A DNA stretch of 64,000 nt from the NCBI RefSeq assembly GCF_001514145.1, contig NZ_KQ948680.1:46407-110406 (forward strand). The letters run 5' to 3'. This document shows positions 62,863 through 64,000 of this stretch, piece after piece. The position numbers and the translations under genes are program-made. This DNA comes from Streptomyces canus. GTDB lineage: Bacteria > Actinomycetota > Actinomycetes > Streptomycetales > Streptomycetaceae. Below the pieces are notes generated by a model, which worked only from the letters and a program-made list of their open reading frames with translations, ran no database searches and was not told where the DNA came from. Positions within the stretch are counted from its first letter, which is position 1. Each line of letters starts with the position of its first letter.

Positions 62863-62881
62863 CGCACTATCTGCGATACAC
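62863..62881 (+). repeat. 19-bp direct repeat, right copy
   Basis: Identical to 59083-59101, same orientation. It lies just before 340 bp with no recognisable gene (62882-63224). Confidence 0.85.
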
Positions 62882-63224
62882 AAGCGCATCGCCCGAGTCT
62901 CGTGATCAAGGAATCCGATGGTCAGAGCCCATACGCAAGCTCAACTCTGCTTGTGCTCCGGAGCCGTGCCGTGCCCCGGTAGCGCCGGCTGCCTGCGCTC
63001 CGGCCAGCTGTGCACACAGCGACGTATCGCGCCCCTTGCGGAACGCCGAACGGCGGCCAGAGCCGCGACAGGACGTCGGCGACTTCAGCCAAGCGACTAG
63101 CGCGACCTGCATAGGCCTTCGTCAAGCCCACTTCATGATCAGAAGCATCTGACCTGCATATTTACTGGAAAGTTCGATCATCACCAACGGTGCGGGACTG
63201 AGGGCTTGACGGCAGTGCTACCTT

Positions 63225-63245
63225 GGTACCAGAACAGGTACCAGA
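63225..63245 (+). promoter_or_regulatory. Probable toxin-antitoxin operator
   Basis: GGTACCAGA is directly repeated at 63225-63233 and 63237-63245 (12-bp period), with TGGTACCA palindrome inside. TTGACG at 63206 may be the -35. It ends 12 bp before the antitoxin start, right for autorepression by a ribbon-helix-helix antitoxin. Confidence 0.6.
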
Positions 63246-63257
63246 TTGGAGTTGACC

Positions 63258-63455
63258 ATGCCTGCACTGAACGTCACTTTCACTGACGACGAGATGGCCA
63301 CGCTCCGCGACCAGGCGGCAAAGGAGGATGTCAGTATGAAGGCACTGGCGCACGACGCCGTCCTGGCTGAGGTCCACCGGCGCAAGGTGACCGCTGCCGC
63401 TATCAGGACTGCCCGTATCTCCGCAGGCCTGAACAAGCGCCTCGCCAACAAGTAA
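63258..63455 (+). CDS. Ribbon-helix-helix-like antitoxin
   Basis: A 65-residue protein: a short beta-strand (PALNVTFTDDE) followed by two helices (MATLRDQAAKE, SMKALAHDAVLAEVHRR) and a basic tail. This order is that of CopG/RHH-type repressors, and the tail would neutralise the toxin. GGAG lies six bases before the ATG. The Doc-like toxin frame follows after 12 bp. The annotation as antitoxin rests on this context. Confidence 0.8.
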   Translation: MPALNVTFTDDEMATLRDQAAKEDVSMKALAHDAVLAEVHRRKVTAAAIRTARISAGLNKRLANK

Positions 63456-63467
63456 GGAACCTCCGCC

Positions 63468-63845
63468 ATAACCGAGTACCTGGACGCCAACGACGTCATC
63501 CAGATCGCGGAGATCACCCTTGGCGGCCAAGTTGGCGTACGCGACTGGGGGCTACTGCAAAGCGCCGTCGGTCGCCCTCAGACCAGCGTGTTCGGCGAGG
63601 ATGCCTACCCGACGCTCTTCGAAAAGGCAGCAGCTCTGCTGCACTCCATCTCCAGCAATCACAGCCTGGTAGACGGGAACAAGCGCACTGGGTGGGCATC
63701 CGCCATCGTCTTCCTAGACATCAACGGACATCCGCTGAAGGAACCTCTGGACGAGGACGCGGCTGAGGAGTTCGTGTTGGCAGTGGCCCAGTCTCAGTTG
63801 TCGAACCCGGAGATCGCTGGCCGCTTGCAGGGATTCGTTGCTTAG
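63468..63845 (+). CDS. Doc/Fic-family toxin with ATA in place of ATG
   Basis: The frame gives a 125-residue Doc-like protein, near the 126 of phage P1 Doc, which phosphorylates EF-Tu. The Fic core reads HSLVDGNKRTG (65-75): His65, Asp69, Asn71, Lys72, Arg73 are retained, Phe of HxF is Leu67. The codon at the natural start (63468-63470) is ATA, while AAGGA lies nine bases upstream. The only other in-frame candidate, GTG 63588, would lose 40 residues. Either ATA serves as a weak start, the gene is silenced, or the base is an error. Confidence 0.75.
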   Translation: MTEYLDANDVIQIAEITLGGQVGVRDWGLLQSAVGRPQTSVFGEDAYPTLFEKAAALLHSISSNHSLVDGNKRTGWASAIVFLDINGHPLKEPLDEDAAEEFVLAVAQSQLSNPEIAGRLQGFVA

Positions 63846-63928
63846 CAGACCCAGCCAAGCCTCGACACACTGAGCGTTTTCAACTCGGCCATCGATCGGG
63901 TGACGCCAACAGGGTGCGCAACGCACGA

Positions 63929-63984
63929 GGCTCCCGTGCCGTTGGGGGAGGTGTTCGAAGTCTCAACCCACAGGCACAGGAGCC
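63929..63984. repeat. Inverted repeat near right edge
   Basis: GGCTCCCGTGCC (63929-63940) and GGCACAGGAGCC (63973-63984) pair in 11 of 12 positions. AGGAG then TTG GTT CCG GTA at the very end could open a coding region, possibly of a transposase, but too little is visible to decide. Confidence 0.4.
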
Positions 63985-64000
63985 GCGTTGGTTCCGGTAT

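Larger units (their letters stand above)
59083..62881. mobile_element. Degenerate integrative element at tRNA-Arg
   Basis: The 3.8 kb between two copies of a 19-bp direct repeat hold a DUF4365 gene, a truncated integrase, an orphan membrane protein and repeat-rich non-coding DNA. Codon use in its genes is less GC-biased than in the flanking core. The adjacent tRNA, the integrase relic and the cis-acting-like repeats indicate an actinomycete integrative element or its remains. The exact ends are uncertain; no copy of the tRNA 3' end was seen further right. Confidence 0.5.

Noticed and set aside
62922..63131. 69-codon minus-strand frame possibly from a decayed recombinase
   Set aside because: I could not match any recombinase motif, and overlapping frames are equally open.

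Overview
This is a core chromosomal segment of a Streptomyces (high GC, strong third-position GC bias). Diagnostic content includes the coiled-coil cytoskeletal genes scy and filP, EndoMS/NucS, a DUF2550 gene after the atp operon, chiC with its chiS/chiR two-component system, and an extended Rho. From memory, gene order follows the S. coelicolor region around SCO5350-SCO5404. Both ends are cut: a sensor kinase on the left, accessory DNA on the right.

Layout. 0-6.8 kb: an OmpR-type two-component system divergent from a PepSY protein, an MFS exporter, then meaB, a thiolase and methylmalonyl-CoA epimerase (acyl-CoA and propionate metabolism). 7-12 kb: scy and filP, polar growth scaffolds. 12-18.1 kb: a TetR/MFS pair with two visible operators and two tandem ABC-2 exporters. 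18-26.7 kb: small conserved genes, nucS, a membrane-anchored P-loop protein with an unusual Walker A, a STAS protein, a 3-hydroxybutyryl-CoA dehydrogenase and a cobalamin adenosyltransferase. 26.8-30.6 kb: chiS-chiR-chiC with the paired chitin-response repeats. 30.7-39 kb: DUF2550 and the complete F1Fo ATP synthase operon (atpIBEFHAGDC, minus strand). 39.3-45.9 kb: a lipid-linked sugar-phosphate transferase, a divergent SHMT paralogue, a phosphatase-fold protein lacking its nucleophile, Sua5, PrmC, RF1 and L31. 46-58.7 kb: an LCP protein, a secreted protease with FG-GAP repeats, rho, thrB, thrC, hom, lysA, the ArgS-like protein NrtL and an orphan response regulator.

At 58.9 kb a tRNA-Arg(CCG) marks the edge of an accessory region running to the end of the window. 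It holds a DUF4365 nuclease-like gene, the C-terminal relic of a tyrosine recombinase, a membrane-anchored orphan protein, about 1.4 kb of repeat-rich DNA without genes, and a Doc-type toxin-antitoxin pair whose toxin has ATA where the start codon should be. A 19-bp direct repeat brackets 3.8 kb of this DNA. The region looks like the residue of an actinomycete integrative element that kept its cis-acting DNA and cargo but lost its integrase.

Most promising leads: the DUF4365 cargo gene and its bracketing repeats, the arrays of 8-bp repeats and perfect hairpins, the ATA-start Doc toxin, a duplicated phosphatase 3' end differing only at codon third positions, and three enzyme-like proteins with altered catalytic residues (phosphatase Cys to Ser, SHMT Tyr-Tyr to His-His, P-loop Lys to Arg).
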